Assembly: GCF_002155695.1 (NCBI RefSeq)
Contig: NZ_MUYJ01000007.1
Location: forward strand, 145,032 to 209,031
Length of the DNA: 64,000 nucleotides
From: Erythrobacter tepidarius
GTDB lineage: Bacteria > Pseudomonadota > Alphaproteobacteria > Sphingomonadales > Sphingomonadaceae
Direction: 5' to 3'
The position numbers and the translations under genes were made by a program. A model generated the notes under the pieces. The model searched no databases. It was not told the DNA's origin and saw only the letters and a program-made list of their open reading frames with translations. Shown here piece after piece: positions 36,351 through 46,400 of this stretch (positions are counted from its first letter, which is position 1; each line of letters opens with the position of its first letter).

Positions 36351-36932
36351 ATGACCGACCCGATCAAATCCGAACTCCGCCGCATTCTGCGCGCCGCGCG
36401 CAAGGCGCATGTCGCGGCGCTGCCGGATTCGACCCGCGGCCTGCTGTTCCATCGCCCTCCGGCCCCGCTGCTGGCGCGGATCGGGGACCAGGCTGTGATC
36501 GGGCTCTATCATGCGTCGGCCTACGAAGCCCCTGCCGGCGGCTATGCGCGCTTCTTTTACGAGGCCGGGCACAGCATTGCCCTGCCCCGTTTTGCCGCAG
36601 CCGATGCGCCGATGACCTTCGCCCGCCACAGCGATCCCTATGGCGAAAGCGATCTCGAAGCCGGCCCTTTCGGTATTCTTCAGCCAGGGGCCGGGGCCGA
36701 GCCGCTGGTGCCCGACGTCCTTTTCGTTCCGCTGGTGGGCTTTACCGCCACAGGGGCAAGGCTCGGCCAGGGAGGCGGTCATTATGATCGCTGGCTGGCG
36801 GAACATCGGCCGACCCTGGCGGTTGGGCTGGCGTGGGATGTGCAGCTGTGTGACGCGCTTCCGGCCGAACCCCATGATGCCGCGCTCGACGCGGTGATCA
36901 CCCCGACCCGGATCTACGGACACCTGAACTGA
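36351..36932 (+). CDS. 5-formyltetrahydrofolate cyclo-ligase
   Basis: This enzyme returns 5-formyltetrahydrofolate to 5,10-methenyltetrahydrofolate using ATP. The 193-residue protein starts MTDPIKSELRRILRAARKAH and has the family motif GARLGQGGGHYDRWLA near the C-terminus. Its place after 6S RNA matches fau/ygfA in other proteobacteria. The stop overlaps the start of the next gene (TGATG). Confidence 0.92.
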   Translation: MTDPIKSELRRILRAARKAHVAALPDSTRGLLFHRPPAPLLARIGDQAVIGLYHASAYEAPAGGYARFFYEAGHSIALPRFAAADAPMTFARHSDPYGESDLEAGPFGILQPGAGAEPLVPDVLFVPLVGFTATGARLGQGGGHYDRWLAEHRPTLAVGLAWDVQLCDALPAEPHDAALDAVITPTRIYGHLN

Positions 36933-37156
36933 TGCGCGACAGCCCGACCTGGCGGATCCCTCTTGGCATTCTTGGCCTGTTCACCGGCCTGATGGCCTAT
37001 GGCGTGGTGATTGCGCGTTATGTCCCGGCGCTGATCGGCAGCTGGCCAGGGCTGGCGCAGACGGCAGTCTATATGGTGCTCGGCCTGATCTGGCTGCTGC
37101 CGCTGCGGCGTTTCCTGATCTGGATGGATACCGGGCGCTGGAGCCCGCCAGAATAA
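36932..37156 (+). CDS. DUF2842 small membrane protein
   Basis: This 74-residue protein has two hydrophobic segments (PLGILGLFTGLMAYGVVIAR and TAVYMVLGLIWLLPL) and a conserved WMDTGRW tail, typical of DUF2842 proteins of alphaproteobacteria. Function is unknown. It is translationally coupled to the cyclo-ligase gene. Confidence 0.85.
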   Translation: MRDSPTWRIPLGILGLFTGLMAYGVVIARYVPALIGSWPGLAQTAVYMVLGLIWLLPLRRFLIWMDTGRWSPPE

Positions 37157-37170
37157 CCATTTGGTCCAAG

Positions 37171-37193
37171 AAAAAGGCGGGCTGAAGCCCGCC
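37171..37193 (-). terminator. Intrinsic terminator of tRNA-Asp
   Basis: On the minus strand, GGCGGGC-TTCA-GCCCGCC forms a 7-bp hairpin followed by TTTTTCTT, a classical Rho-independent terminator 36 bp past the tRNA-Asp 3' end. The stem could also help end the convergent DUF2842 transcript. Confidence 0.8.
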
Positions 37194-37228
37194 TTGCGCT
37201 GCCCTTGCGGGCCTTTGTGCGGAACAAG

Positions 37229-37305
37229 TGGCGCGAGTGACGGGGCTCGAACCCGCGACCTTCGGCGTGACAGGCCGACGCTCTAACCGACTGAGCTACA
37301 CCCGC
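37229..37305 (-). tRNA. tRNA-Asp (anticodon GTC)
   Basis: The cloverleaf has acceptor GCGGGTG/CACTCGC, anticodon stem TCGGC/GCCGA with loop CTGTCAC, T-loop TTCGAGC, discriminator G and encoded CCA. The anticodon GTC reads aspartate codons. Confidence 0.95.
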
Positions 37306-37423
37306 GCATCTTGTCCTCATCGGGCGGTGCGGCGCTGCCGTCCCGCTCGTGGAGCAGCGCCATTAGGGCGGTCGGTTCGGGCTGTCAACGCCCCTGTCTG
37401 CCTGCGCATGCAATATTTTCCGC

Positions 37424-38719
37424 CTAGTCGACCAGCAGCAATGCCGGCGTCTCAAGCAGGCGCTTTACGCCCTGCACGAAACTCGCCGCGTCGTGCCCGT
37501 CGACCACACGGTGATCGCAGGAGATCGAGATGTTCATCAGCTTGCGCTTGGCAATGCGCTCACCGCCCATGCCGTCGGCAACGAACATCGGGCGCTCGAC
37601 GATCCGGTTCGGCCCAAGGATGGCGACCTCCGGACGGTTGATGACCGGCGTGGTCGCTACCCCGCCCAAGGGGCCGAGCGAGGTGATGGTGAGCGTCGAT
37701 CCGGAAAGCTCCTGCGACGTCGCCTTGCCGCTGCGCGCTGCCTCGGCCAGCCGACCGATCTCGCGCGCGAGCTGCCACAGGTTGCGGCTCTGCGCATCGC
37801 GAATCACCGGCACCATCAACCCGCTGCCGGTCTGCGTCGCCATGCCGAGATGGACGCTGCCATAGCGGGTCACCACGCCTGCCTCGTCATCGTAGCGGGC
37901 GTTGATCATCGGGAATTGCGGGATCACCTTGCAGATCGCGGTGATCAACAGCGGCAGCATGGTGAGCTTGGGGCGATCCCCGCGCGCGGCGTTGAGCTGC
38001 GCGCGTAGGTCTTCGAGGTCGGTGACGTCGCATTCCTCGACATAGGTGAAATGTGGAATGTGGCGCTTGGCCGCGGCCATGTTCTGGGCGATGCGCTTTC
38101 TAAGGCCGATGACCTTGATCGTTTCGTCGCCGCGCGCCTTGCCCGCAGCGGCAAATCCGCCGCCGGCGTTGTAGGCGAGGAAGGCATCGAGATCGGCATG
38201 GCGCACGCGTCCATCAGCGGCGGGCTTAACCTGCGCAAGATCAACGCCCAGATTTCTCGCGCGCTGGCGCACGGCGGGACTGGCAAGCACCTTGGCCGCT
38301 GCGCGCGATTCAGGTGCACGAGCGGGGGCGGGCGCGGCGGCAACCGCATCGTCAACGTCGGACGCATCGGGGGTTTCGAGCGCGATCGGCTCGGCCACTT
38401 GTTCCGACATCGGCGCGTCGAACATATCGTCCTCGCTCTGGGCTGCGGCGGCTTCGGCTTGCGCGCCGGACACTTCGCCCTCGACCTCGATTACCACCAG
38501 CACTGCTCCGACGGCGATGGTGTCACCCACCTCGCCCGCCAGCGCGGTGACGACGCCCGCCACCGGGCTTTCGATGTCGATCGTCGCCTTGTCGGTCATC
38601 ACATCGACAAGGTGCTGATCCTCCTCCACGCGGTCACCCACCTTGACGTGCCATTCGACGATTTCCGCCTCGGCAACGCCCTCGCCCACGTCGGGCATGT
38701 TGAATGTGAACTTCGCCAT
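37424..38719 (-). CDS. bkdB: Branched-chain 2-oxoacid dehydrogenase E2 (dihydrolipoyl acyltransferase)
   Basis: E2 is the core of the branched-chain 2-oxoacid dehydrogenase and carries the lipoyl arm. The 431-residue protein has one lipoyl domain with the lipoyl-lysine in VMTDKATIDIESP (near residue 44). An Ala/Pro linker and an E3-binding domain (LASPAVRQRARNLGVDLAQV) follow. The catalytic domain is C-terminal and ends with the active-site CDHRVVDGHDAA. It lies 8 bp after E1 beta. The E3 subunit gene is not in this window. Confidence 0.93.
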   Translation of the reverse strand: MAKFTFNMPDVGEGVAEAEIVEWHVKVGDRVEEDQHLVDVMTDKATIDIESPVAGVVTALAGEVGDTIAVGAVLVVIEVEGEVSGAQAEAAAAQSEDDMFDAPMSEQVAEPIALETPDASDVDDAVAAAPAPARAPESRAAAKVLASPAVRQRARNLGVDLAQVKPAADGRVRHADLDAFLAYNAGGGFAAAGKARGDETIKVIGLRKRIAQNMAAAKRHIPHFTYVEECDVTDLEDLRAQLNAARGDRPKLTMLPLLITAICKVIPQFPMINARYDDEAGVVTRYGSVHLGMATQTGSGLMVPVIRDAQSRNLWQLAREIGRLAEAARSGKATSQELSGSTLTITSLGPLGGVATTPVINRPEVAILGPNRIVERPMFVADGMGGERIAKRKLMNISISCDHRVVDGHDAASFVQGVKRLLETPALLLVD

Positions 38720-38727
38720 GATGCGTG

Positions 38728-39780
38728 TCAGTCCTTGAGGAGCTTGTCGATCGCCTCGCCGATGCGGACGGGGCCGGGGAAATAGGCCCATTCGAGGCTG
38801 TGGGGATAGGGCGTGTCGAAGCCGGTGACGCGTTCGACCGGGGCTTCGAGGTGGTAGAAGCAGTGTTCGGTCACGAGCGCCGACAGTTCCGCACCGAAGC
38901 CCGAGGTGCGGGTCGCCTCATGGACGATCAGGCAACGCCCGGTCTTTTCCACCGAGGCTTTGACCGCATTGATGTCGAGCGGCACCAGCGTCCTGAGGTC
39001 GAGGATTTCGGCATCGACACCCTTGGCCTTGCACACCGCTTCAGCGACATGAACCATGGTGCCATAGGCAAGCACGGTGAAGGCCTCGCCCTCCTGCACC
39101 ACCCGCGCCTTGCCGAGCGGCACCTTGTAGTAGCCCTCGGGAACGATCGAATCCGGGTGCGTCTTCCACGGCGCGACCGGCTTGTCATAGTAGCCCGAGA
39201 ATGGCCCGTTGTAGATGCGCTTGGGCTCGAAGAAGATCACCGGGTCGTTATCTTCGATGGCGGAAATCAGCAGCCCCTTGGCATCGTGGGGCGTGGCCGG
39301 AACCACGGTCTTCAGGCCTGCCACGTGGGTGAACAGCGCCTCCGGGCTCTGGCTATGGGTCTGCCCGCCGAATATGCCCCCGCCGAAGGGCGAGCGTACG
39401 GTCAGCGGGGCGATGTAGTCGCCCGCCGAACGGTAACGCAGACGCGCAGCTTCGGAGATCAGCTGATCGAGGCCGGGATAGATATAATCGGCAAACTGGA
39501 TCTCCGGCACGGGACGCAACCCATAGGCCCCCATCCCCACCGCCACGCCGATGATGCCGCATTCGGAAATCGGCGTGTCGAACACCCGGGTCTTGCCATA
39601 CTTGGCCTGAAGCCCGGCCGTGGCGCGGAACACACCGCCGAAATAGCCGACATCCTCGCCCATGACGATCACGTCGGGATCGCGCGCAAGCATGATGTCG
39701 AGCGCCTCGTTGATCGCCTCGATCATGTTGAGGCGGCGTTCGGCCTGAGCTTCGGCCGGGGGGGCAAGATCCTCGCTCAT
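38728..39780 (-). CDS. bkdA2: Branched-chain 2-oxoacid dehydrogenase E1 beta subunit
   Basis: This 350-residue subunit forms the E1 heterotetramer with the alpha subunit and decarboxylates 2-oxoacids of Val, Leu and Ile using thiamine diphosphate. Family blocks are NMIEAINEALDIMLARDPDVIVMGEDVG, DTPISECGIIGVAVGMG, GGIFGGQTHSQSPEALFTHV and GRCLIVHEATRTSGFGAELSA (each quoted in part). The start overlaps the alpha-subunit stop by 4 bp (ATGA), which couples translation. Confidence 0.93.
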   Translation of the reverse strand: MSEDLAPPAEAQAERRLNMIEAINEALDIMLARDPDVIVMGEDVGYFGGVFRATAGLQAKYGKTRVFDTPISECGIIGVAVGMGAYGLRPVPEIQFADYIYPGLDQLISEAARLRYRSAGDYIAPLTVRSPFGGGIFGGQTHSQSPEALFTHVAGLKTVVPATPHDAKGLLISAIEDNDPVIFFEPKRIYNGPFSGYYDKPVAPWKTHPDSIVPEGYYKVPLGKARVVQEGEAFTVLAYGTMVHVAEAVCKAKGVDAEILDLRTLVPLDINAVKASVEKTGRCLIVHEATRTSGFGAELSALVTEHCFYHLEAPVERVTGFDTPYPHSLEWAYFPGPVRIGEAIDKLLKD

Positions 39781-41072
39781 CCGAAGGGCCTTTCGGTGCC
39801 GAACTTGGCAATGCGCTCGCGGATCGCCTGTTCCGCCTGTTCCTGCAGATGCCAGGGCAGCTCCTCGTAGACATCCTCGAACATGGTGTGGAACGGGTGA
39901 TGGAGTCCGTGGCCAAGGATGCCGTTTTTCTCGGCCTCCTTGGTGGCGGCCTTGACGGTTTCGGCGCATGCCAGATCCATCGCCGCATGGCGCGCCTCAT
40001 CCCATTCGCCGATCGCGATGAGGTGCTTCTTGAGCCGGGCGACAGGATCGCCCAGCGGCCATTCCTCGCGCTCCTGCGCCGAGCGGTAAGCAGAAGGGTC
40101 ATCCGAGGTCGAATGGCCCTCGGCGCGATAGGTGAAGTATTCGATCAGCGTCGGGCCGTGATTGGCGCGGGCACGGTTGGCGGCCCACTCGGCGGCGGCA
40201 TAGCAGGCCAGAGCGTCATTGCCGTCAACCCGCAGCGCGGCGATGCCATAGCCCAGCCCGCGAGCGGCGAAGGTGGTGCGCTCGGCGCCCGCGAAGCCGC
40301 TGAAGCTCGAAATCGCCCACTGGTTGTTGATCACATTGAGGATTACCGGAGCGTTGTATACTGCCGCGAAGGTGCAGGCCGAGTGGAAGTCGCCCTCGGC
40401 GGTCGAGCCCTCGCCCACCCAGCTTGCCGCGATCCGGCTGTCCCCGCGGATTGCACTTGCCATCGCCCAGCCCACCGCCTGCGGGCACTGGGTGGCAAGG
40501 TTGCCGGAGATCGAGAAGAAGCTGTGCTCGCGGCTCGAATACATGATCGGCAGCTGCCGGCCCTTCAGCTTGTCGGCCTTGTTCGAATAGATCTGGTTGA
40601 TCATGTCGATCAAAGGATAGCCGCGTGCGATCAGGATGCCCTGCTGGCGGTAGGAGGGAAACACCATGTCGTCGCTGGCGAGCGCCATCGCGGGTGCGAT
40701 CGAGGTCGCTTCCTCGCCGGTGCACTTCATGTAGAAGCTGGTCTTGCCCTGCCGCTGGCCGCGGAACATGCGTTCGTCGAAGGCGCGCACCATGGCCATG
40801 TGGCCGAGCATGGTGCGCAGGGTTTGAGGATCGAGCCGCGGGTTCCAAGGCCCATGCGCCTGATTATCCTCGCCCAGCACGCGAATAAGGCTGAAGGCCA
40901 AATCTTGAATCTGCGCGGGATGCACGCTTTCGTCGGGACGCGGCTGCGCACCCGCCGTGCCGATGTCGATATGCGAGAAGTCCGGCTTGTCGCCAGGCCG
41001 GCATTTCGGCTCGGGCACATGCAGCGCGAGCGCCGGGCGGTTGGTATCGGCCGGTTTCGCAGGTCCTGCCAT
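39777..41072 (-). CDS. bkdA1: Branched-chain 2-oxoacid dehydrogenase E1 alpha subunit
   Basis: The 431-residue alpha subunit binds thiamine diphosphate through GEGSTAEGDFHSACTFAAVY and NVINNQWAISS, and carries the phosphorylation-loop-like YRAEGHSTSDDPSAYRS. The long N-terminal part before GEEATS fits the 3-methyl-2-oxobutanoate dehydrogenase type rather than pyruvate dehydrogenase. I chose the start at MAGPAKPAD because GGGGGAGAG precedes it; an in-frame ATG 16 codons upstream is possible. It is the first gene of the E1a-E1b-E2 operon. Confidence 0.92.
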   Translation of the reverse strand: MAGPAKPADTNRPALALHVPEPKCRPGDKPDFSHIDIGTAGAQPRPDESVHPAQIQDLAFSLIRVLGEDNQAHGPWNPRLDPQTLRTMLGHMAMVRAFDERMFRGQRQGKTSFYMKCTGEEATSIAPAMALASDDMVFPSYRQQGILIARGYPLIDMINQIYSNKADKLKGRQLPIMYSSREHSFFSISGNLATQCPQAVGWAMASAIRGDSRIAASWVGEGSTAEGDFHSACTFAAVYNAPVILNVINNQWAISSFSGFAGAERTTFAARGLGYGIAALRVDGNDALACYAAAEWAANRARANHGPTLIEYFTYRAEGHSTSDDPSAYRSAQEREEWPLGDPVARLKKHLIAIGEWDEARHAAMDLACAETVKAATKEAEKNGILGHGLHHPFHTMFEDVYEELPWHLQEQAEQAIRERIAKFGTERPFG

Positions 41073-41172
41073 CGCGGCGCTCTCCCCCTTGCTGGCACCC
41101 GTCCGGTTGGGTGCAATCATTGCTTGGAAGTGTATTTTTATTTCAACACGCGAGAACGGTCAAGGTCAGCGC

Positions 41173-42141
41173 TCAGACCGCAACGGGCGCCCTGATCGCA
41201 GGCAGCGGCGCGTAATCATGCACCGCGAAATCCTCGATGCGGTAATCGAAAATGGTTTCAGGCCTGCGGATGATCTCAAGCCTCGGCTGGCCTTGCGGCC
41301 GACGTTGCAATTGCTCCTCGATCAGATGCGCGTGGTTGAGATAGAGGTGCACATCGCCGCCCATCCACACCAGCTCGCCCGGCCGCATGTCAACCTGCTG
41401 CGCGATCATCGCCGTCAGTAGGGCCGCCGACCACAGGTTGAACGGCAGGCCGAGCGCGACATCGCAGCTGCGCTGGTAAAGCAGGCAATTGAGCCGGGCG
41501 TCCACGCCTTCGCCGGCAACGTGGAACTGGTAGGTCTTGTGGCAGGGGGGCAAGGCCATCCGGTCAAGCTCGGCGACGTTCCAGCCCTCGATGATGTGGC
41601 GGCGGCTACCGGGGTTCGTGCGCAGGGATTCGATCACTCGCGCCACCTGATTGATGCCCTCGCCCTTTTCGTAAAGGCCGTCGGCACGGTAACGATAGGT
41701 TGGCCAGTCGATCCACTGCTTGCCATAGACCGGGCCAAGATCGCCCCAGTTGACGGCAAAGGCCTCGTCCTCGGCGATTCGCCGGACGAAATCTTCCAAG
41801 CTGATTGGATCGCCGGTTTGGCGGACGTAATTGGCGTGAGGCCATTCGTTCCAGATCTTCACGCCCTGCAACACCAGCGGGCGGATGTTGGTCGAACCGG
41901 TGAGGAACCACAAGAGCTCGCGGGTCGCGGTCTTCCAGTAAACCCGCTTGGTGGTGAGCAGCGGCATCGCGCCTCCGGCCAGATCGAATCGCAGCATCGC
42001 CCCGCAGAGCGAGCGCGTGCCGATTCCGGTGCGATCAATCCGCTCACTGCCGGTCTCCCAGATCTGCCGCATCAGTTCGAGATATTGCTGCTCGGGATGG
42101 GGAGAAGCGTCAGAGGAAAGGGGAATCGCAGCGCTAGCCAT
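41173..42141 (-). CDS. thyA: Thymidylate synthase
   Basis: ThyA makes dTMP from dUMP with methylenetetrahydrofolate. The 322-residue protein shows RTGIGTRSLCGAMLRFDL, the catalytic cysteine in ALPPCHKTYQF, and the dUMP-binding QRSCDVALGLPFN and HLYLNHAHLI. The insert in the small domain makes it longer than the 264-residue E. coli type, as in several other bacteria. The start MASAAIPLSS was preferred over an in-frame ATG 17 codons upstream. Confidence 0.94.
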   Translation of the reverse strand: MASAAIPLSSDASPHPEQQYLELMRQIWETGSERIDRTGIGTRSLCGAMLRFDLAGGAMPLLTTKRVYWKTATRELLWFLTGSTNIRPLVLQGVKIWNEWPHANYVRQTGDPISLEDFVRRIAEDEAFAVNWGDLGPVYGKQWIDWPTYRYRADGLYEKGEGINQVARVIESLRTNPGSRRHIIEGWNVAELDRMALPPCHKTYQFHVAGEGVDARLNCLLYQRSCDVALGLPFNLWSAALLTAMIAQQVDMRPGELVWMGGDVHLYLNHAHLIEEQLQRRPQGQPRLEIIRRPETIFDYRIEDFAVHDYAPLPAIRAPVAV

Positions 42142-42254
42142 GAATGGGACTATAAGCTGCAATTGCCCGCTTGCCACTGTGCTCATCCACACCTATAGGG
42201 CCCGCCTTGCCTCGATCCGCACCTGGGTTCTTCCCGTTGCGGAGTTGACACGGT

Positions 42255-42331
42255 CGGGGAGTAGCTCAGCCTGGTAGAGCACTGTCTTCGGGAGGCAGGG
42301 GCCGGAGGTTCGAATCCTCTCTCCCCGACCA
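42255..42331 (+). tRNA. tRNA-Pro (anticodon CGG)
   Basis: Acceptor CGGGGAG/CTCCCCG, anticodon stem CTGTC/GGCAG with loop TTCGGGA, T-loop TTCGAAT, discriminator A and encoded CCA are all present. The anticodon CGG reads CCG proline codons. A truncated integrase follows within 70 bp, marking this as a likely integration site. Confidence 0.95.
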
Positions 42332-42399
42332 ATCATCGCCTTGTAGAACAGGGATTTTCCTTTGACTACAGGCAGGGGCCCAAGCCACAAATTGAACCT

Positions 42400-42732
42400 T
42401 CATGCGGTTCTTCTCGTGATCGCTTTCGCCACGTTGGCGAGATAGTCAGGCGTGAACCTTGCGTAGTGCTTCACGGTCGTGACGCTGTCGTCGTGACCCA
42501 TGAACTGAGCCAGCGCCGCCATACTGGTGCCTGCCTCGGCGGCCCAGACTGCGCCAGTGTGCCGCAGCGTGTAAGGGGTGACATGGATGTCCGAGCGCTC
42601 GCTGGCAGCTTGGAACGCCTTCTTCACGCTGGCGACCCGTTTGACACCGTGCTCGATCACCCATTGGCTCTGTCGCCCAGCGACGGCGGTCTTAAGGGCT
42701 TCGCGATTTAATTCAAGCGATATGCGAATCAT
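42400..42732 (-). pseudogene. Truncated tyrosine recombinase (integrase C-terminal part)
   Basis: The 110-residue frame matches only the C-terminal half of a phage-type integrase: KRVASVKKAFQAA, TPYTLRHTGAVW with the catalytic Arg-His, LAQFMGHDDSVTT with the second His, and VKHYARF with the nucleophilic Tyr. The N-terminal core-binding domain and the first catalytic arginine are missing, so it is a remnant. Its place next to tRNA-Pro is typical of island integrases. Confidence 0.82.
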
Positions 42733-43041
42733 TCTCTCGTTTGCTCAAAATGCCGGACGGTTCGGATCGAATCAGCACTTTGCAACGACGCGGCACGCCT
42801 ACCTTTGCACCCAACCCGAAGGCCACACGGAGCGGTGCGTAACATTAAGTGCAAGTCACATGCTTAAGGTGGGCGCAATGACCGGAACGGGGTCGATTTC
42901 GGAATGGCAGGAATTTTGCCGAGGTGCGGCAGAGCCGCCATTTGCGGCCCGCGCTGAGCAGCGACGGCTCCCGACCCAGACCCGGTCTTTCCCGAGCATC
43001 AACGGCAATGTCTGATTCCGCCGGAAGCCGTTAACCAGCTT
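42733..43041. other. Non-coding stretch between integrase remnant and receptor pseudogene
   Basis: I see no gene with a plausible start, ribosome site or recognisable product in these 309 bp, and no clear repeat. It may be decayed island DNA. Confidence 0.5.
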
Positions 43042-45323
43042 TCAGGATCGCGCATTGGCCACGCTCATGGCTGGAACTGAGTGGATAGGCGAATGGCGGC
43101 TTCCGATGCGAAAAGTTGCCGCGCCGTCTCCCGTCCTGTGCACCAACCACCTGTAATTCAGCTGCAGGCCCACCACCCGCGGCGGGGTGACGCGGGCGTA
43201 GAGCGTGCCATCATTGCCGAAAGCGAAATTGGCGAAGAAATTGGTGTTGAACACCAGTTCGTCGGTCAGGTTCTCGAAATATAGGCGGGCCGACCAATGC
43301 TCGGTCTCCCATCCGATCTGCCCGCCGATCAGCACCACCGCATCCTGAAAGGCGATGTTTTCGGGATTGAGCGGGGTGTTGCCTGACGCCGCCACCTCGC
43401 CGCGCAGGAACAGTCCCTTCCAGGGCCGCACGAGGCTGACAGCGAGGCGTCGTATTCCGGCACCAGGCGCACCCGGTTGCCGGTGAAATCCTGCGTCGCG
43501 GAGAAGCGGTAATCGTTATAGGTGCTGTCGACATAGCCGAAGGACGCGGCCAGTTCGAGCGTCGCGCTCGGCTTGCCGGTCACTTCCAGTTCGAAGCCAC
43601 GGCTGCGGACATTGGCATCCGAGGTAATCAGGTTGGTCGAGATCGCCTGACCCTAATCGTTCACCAGCACGTTGAATTCCTGCCAGTTGTTCGCATCGAT
43701 ATGGAACAGCGCCCCTGACACCAGCAGTCGCTTGTCCAGCAGTTCGAGCTTGGCTCCGGCCTCGTAGCTCCACAGCGTCTCCGCGCCGAAACCGCTGAAA
43801 TCGCGGGTGACGGCGCTGCTGGCAGCCCCAAGGTTGAACCCGCCGGGGATCCACCCCTTGGCCACCGAGACATAGACCAGCAACGCCTCGTCCACCCGCC
43901 AATCGAGCAAGGCCTTGGGCAGGAACTCCTCGAAGGTGCGCGACAGGTCTTCCGCCGGGAACTGGAACTGGCCGAAGGGGCCGAGGTCGAGCACGCCCGC
44001 CTCCTGCACCTTGTCGCGCTCGGCCCGTTCGTATCGGTCGCCGGCGGTGAAGCGGAGATTGGCGAGCAGCGGCACGGTGACCTGTCCGAACACGGCATAA
44101 TCGCGTGAACGGGTGGTCTGGAGCGGGGCCGGGACATAGTCATCCAGCCCGCCCGGCCCTGCCAGCGTCGACAGGATCTGACCTTCACTGCTGCGATAGT
44201 GGTTGAGCCCCGCCACCCACTGGATGCGCGCGCCGGAAGGTGACGCGAGGCGGGCTTCGACGTTCCAGAAGGTCTCGTCGTCGATGTTCGCCCCCGCCGC
44301 GCCGGGAAGGGCTGTGAGATCGAGGTCGGTGCCTTGCGATTTGACGTCAAGCTGCCGCCACGAAGCGTTGAAATCGAGCACCGCCCCGCCGAAATCGACA
44401 TTAAGGTTGCCGGCCAGCAGAACCTCGTCCTCCGCCGTGCGCTTGGGCGCGTCATTGATGAGGGTAAAGCGTCCCGCCTGCCTGCCGCCATTGAAGGCCT
44501 GCGAATAGTTGCGGTTATAGATATTGCGGTCGATCGGCAGGAATTCCTGCTCGTAAAGACCGAGTGCGAGCAGGATCGAGGTCTGGGTCAGCAGGTCGAG
44601 CGTGACGGCCGCCGACGGGGTCCAGCGCAGCTTGCCCTGTACGAAGGCCTCGCTCAGCTGGCCTTCCTCGCCGATCGAAGACCCGATGTTGCGCACGAAG
44701 GAATCGGCGTGGGAATAGCTCGCCACCATCGAAGCCGTCAGCCGGTCCTCGATCAGCGGGCCACCCATCGCGAGGCGCACGTCGCCGCCGATGCCATTGC
44801 CGAAGCCGAAGCCCGAGCCCGTCACTTCGCCTTCGAAGGCATCGCTCGGCTGACGGGTGCGGATGACAATCAACCCGCTTTCGGTATTGGCGCCGTAAAG
44901 CGTGCCCTGCGGCCCGGGCAGCACCTCTACCTGTTCGACTGTCCCGAGAGTCTGTTCTTGCAGCTTGCGGAAGGGGATGCCATCGACATAGACCGCCGCG
45001 CGGTTGACGATGAGGGGGTTGGATTCGATCCCACGGATGGTGACGTAGGTGCCGCCGACCTGCCCGGTCTGGTTGAACTGCACATTGGGAATGTGGTCGT
45101 CGATCTGGCGCAGACTGTCGATCCGGGCATCGCGGATGAATTGCTCGGTCAGCACCGTTGCTGCCACCGGGGTATCGGCGAGCGGCGAAGGCTGGCGCGT
45201 GGCGGTGACGATGATCCCGTCCCTCGTGATTTCCGGCTCAGGCTCGGGCGGCGGTGACTGGGCCAGCGCGGCCGTGGGTGCGACGCCAGAAAGTAGCGCG
45301 GCAAGGATCAAGCGTTGAGCCAT
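43042..45323 (-). pseudogene. Decayed TonB-dependent receptor
   Basis: The coding trace has a signal peptide (MAQRLILAALLSGVAPTAALAQ), a plug domain (DGIIVTATRQPSPLADTPVAA, EVLPGPQGTLYGAN) and most of the beta barrel. The reading frame is broken twice. A TAG at 43653-43655 interrupts it after FNVLVND, and a one-base loss near 43440 shifts it before RPWKGLFLRGEV. The usual aromatic C-terminus (QLNYRW) is followed by about 34 extra residues rather than a stop. A Fur-box-like palindrome remains upstream. The intact gene would have imported a ferric siderophore or similar ligand. Confidence 0.85.
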
Positions 45324-45336
45324 GGGAACCCCATAA

Positions 45337-45353
45337 TTGCGAACAAGTCGCAA
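45337..45353 (-). promoter_or_regulatory. Fur-box-like palindrome upstream of the decayed receptor
   Basis: TTGCGAACAAGTCGCAA is a perfect inverted repeat with 6-bp arms and a 5-bp centre, 13 bp from the receptor start. The same geometry is seen upstream of the intact receptor at 46401. Iron control is inferred. Confidence 0.55.
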
Positions 45354-45425
45354 CTATAGATGTAACAACATAACATCAACAGCCGTGACTTTCGCAACCG
45401 GGCAATTGCTTTGGCTGTTAGGCAA

Positions 45426-46178
45426 TCAGTCTCGCCAGCGGCTCGGGGCGATCCCGTGTTGGCGCTTGAAGGCGGTGGCGAAGTGGGCGGGGGAATAGCC
45501 CACCCGATAGGCAACCTCGGTCGGGCGGATTCCCTGCCGCAGCAGCCGACCAGCCTCGTCCAGACGGAAGCGGGTCTGGTAACCGCCGATCGACATGCCG
45601 AATTCGCGCCGGAAAGCCTCGCTCAGGATGCGCGGGCTGCATCCGGTCCGGCGGGCGAGGGCGGCGATGGAGAGTGGGCGGGTGAACTCGGCTTCTATGA
45701 GTGCACAAGCCTCGCGCGCCAGACTGCGGGAGCGCGGCGCGTCGGCATCCGAAGGGCGCGGACGGCACAGCGCTTCCTCGACCACCGCGACCAGTTCGAG
45801 CGCCCGCGCCTCGCGCGCCATGTCCCTGGCGGTGCCCTGGAACCACGGATCGATCGGCATGGAAAGGCGCGCGATGAAAGACCGCGGCACGCCTGCAAGC
45901 GCCATGCAGACATCGCCCTGACGACGGGCAAAGTCCGCCAGCGGGCCGAACCCGTCGAGCTGCGACGGCTGCGCCGACAATCCGGCCGAGTGGAATTGGC
46001 CCGGGGCGAGGATGGTCGTCATCGTGACCGGGGCCGTGCAGATGACCAGCGTCGCGCCCGAACCGGTGACAGCCATCTTTCCGAAGGGCGCGACACTCTC
46101 GATCCCCGGGGTGAGGCCACAGGCGAAATGAAGCCCCGCGGGCAAGTCGGCCTGGTATTCAAGCCCTTGGGGATTCAC
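45426..46178 (-). CDS. AraC-family transcription regulator
   Basis: The 250-residue protein has a C-terminal AraC DNA-binding domain with two helix-turn-helix units (SIAALARRTGCSPRILSEAF and PTEVAYRVGYSPAHFATAFKRQHG). The N-terminal part is not a recognised domain. It resembles PchR-type activators of siderophore receptor genes, and it lies between two TonB-dependent receptor genes, which supports that role. The start is GTG. Confidence 0.85.
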   Translation of the reverse strand: MNPQGLEYQADLPAGLHFACGLTPGIESVAPFGKMAVTGSGATLVICTAPVTMTTILAPGQFHSAGLSAQPSQLDGFGPLADFARRQGDVCMALAGVPRSFIARLSMPIDPWFQGTARDMAREARALELVAVVEEALCRPRPSDADAPRSRSLAREACALIEAEFTRPLSIAALARRTGCSPRILSEAFRREFGMSIGGYQTRFRLDEAGRLLRQGIRPTEVAYRVGYSPAHFATAFKRQHGIAPSRWRD

Positions 46179-46400
46179 CCCGCTCGATTGTCAGTAGGCA
46201 GAACCAGAGGGATGGCACGCAGCCTGTTCGGTCGCGCCGCCGCTGATGGCACCAATCGCCTCGGTCCAGTTTCCATCCATCGGGCAGAATATTTTTTCCA
46301 AAGAATCGCGCGGACACCAGCAAAATTGACCAACCGCCTTGGACCTTCGACAGAAAATGCTAATGCGATTGATTTGCATGAATGGCATGTCTAATGGCTA

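Noticed and set aside
36285..36923. Minus-strand open frame opposite the cyclo-ligase gene
   Set aside because: It overlaps a clear 5-formyltetrahydrofolate cyclo-ligase and the palindromic spacer, and has no recognisable features.
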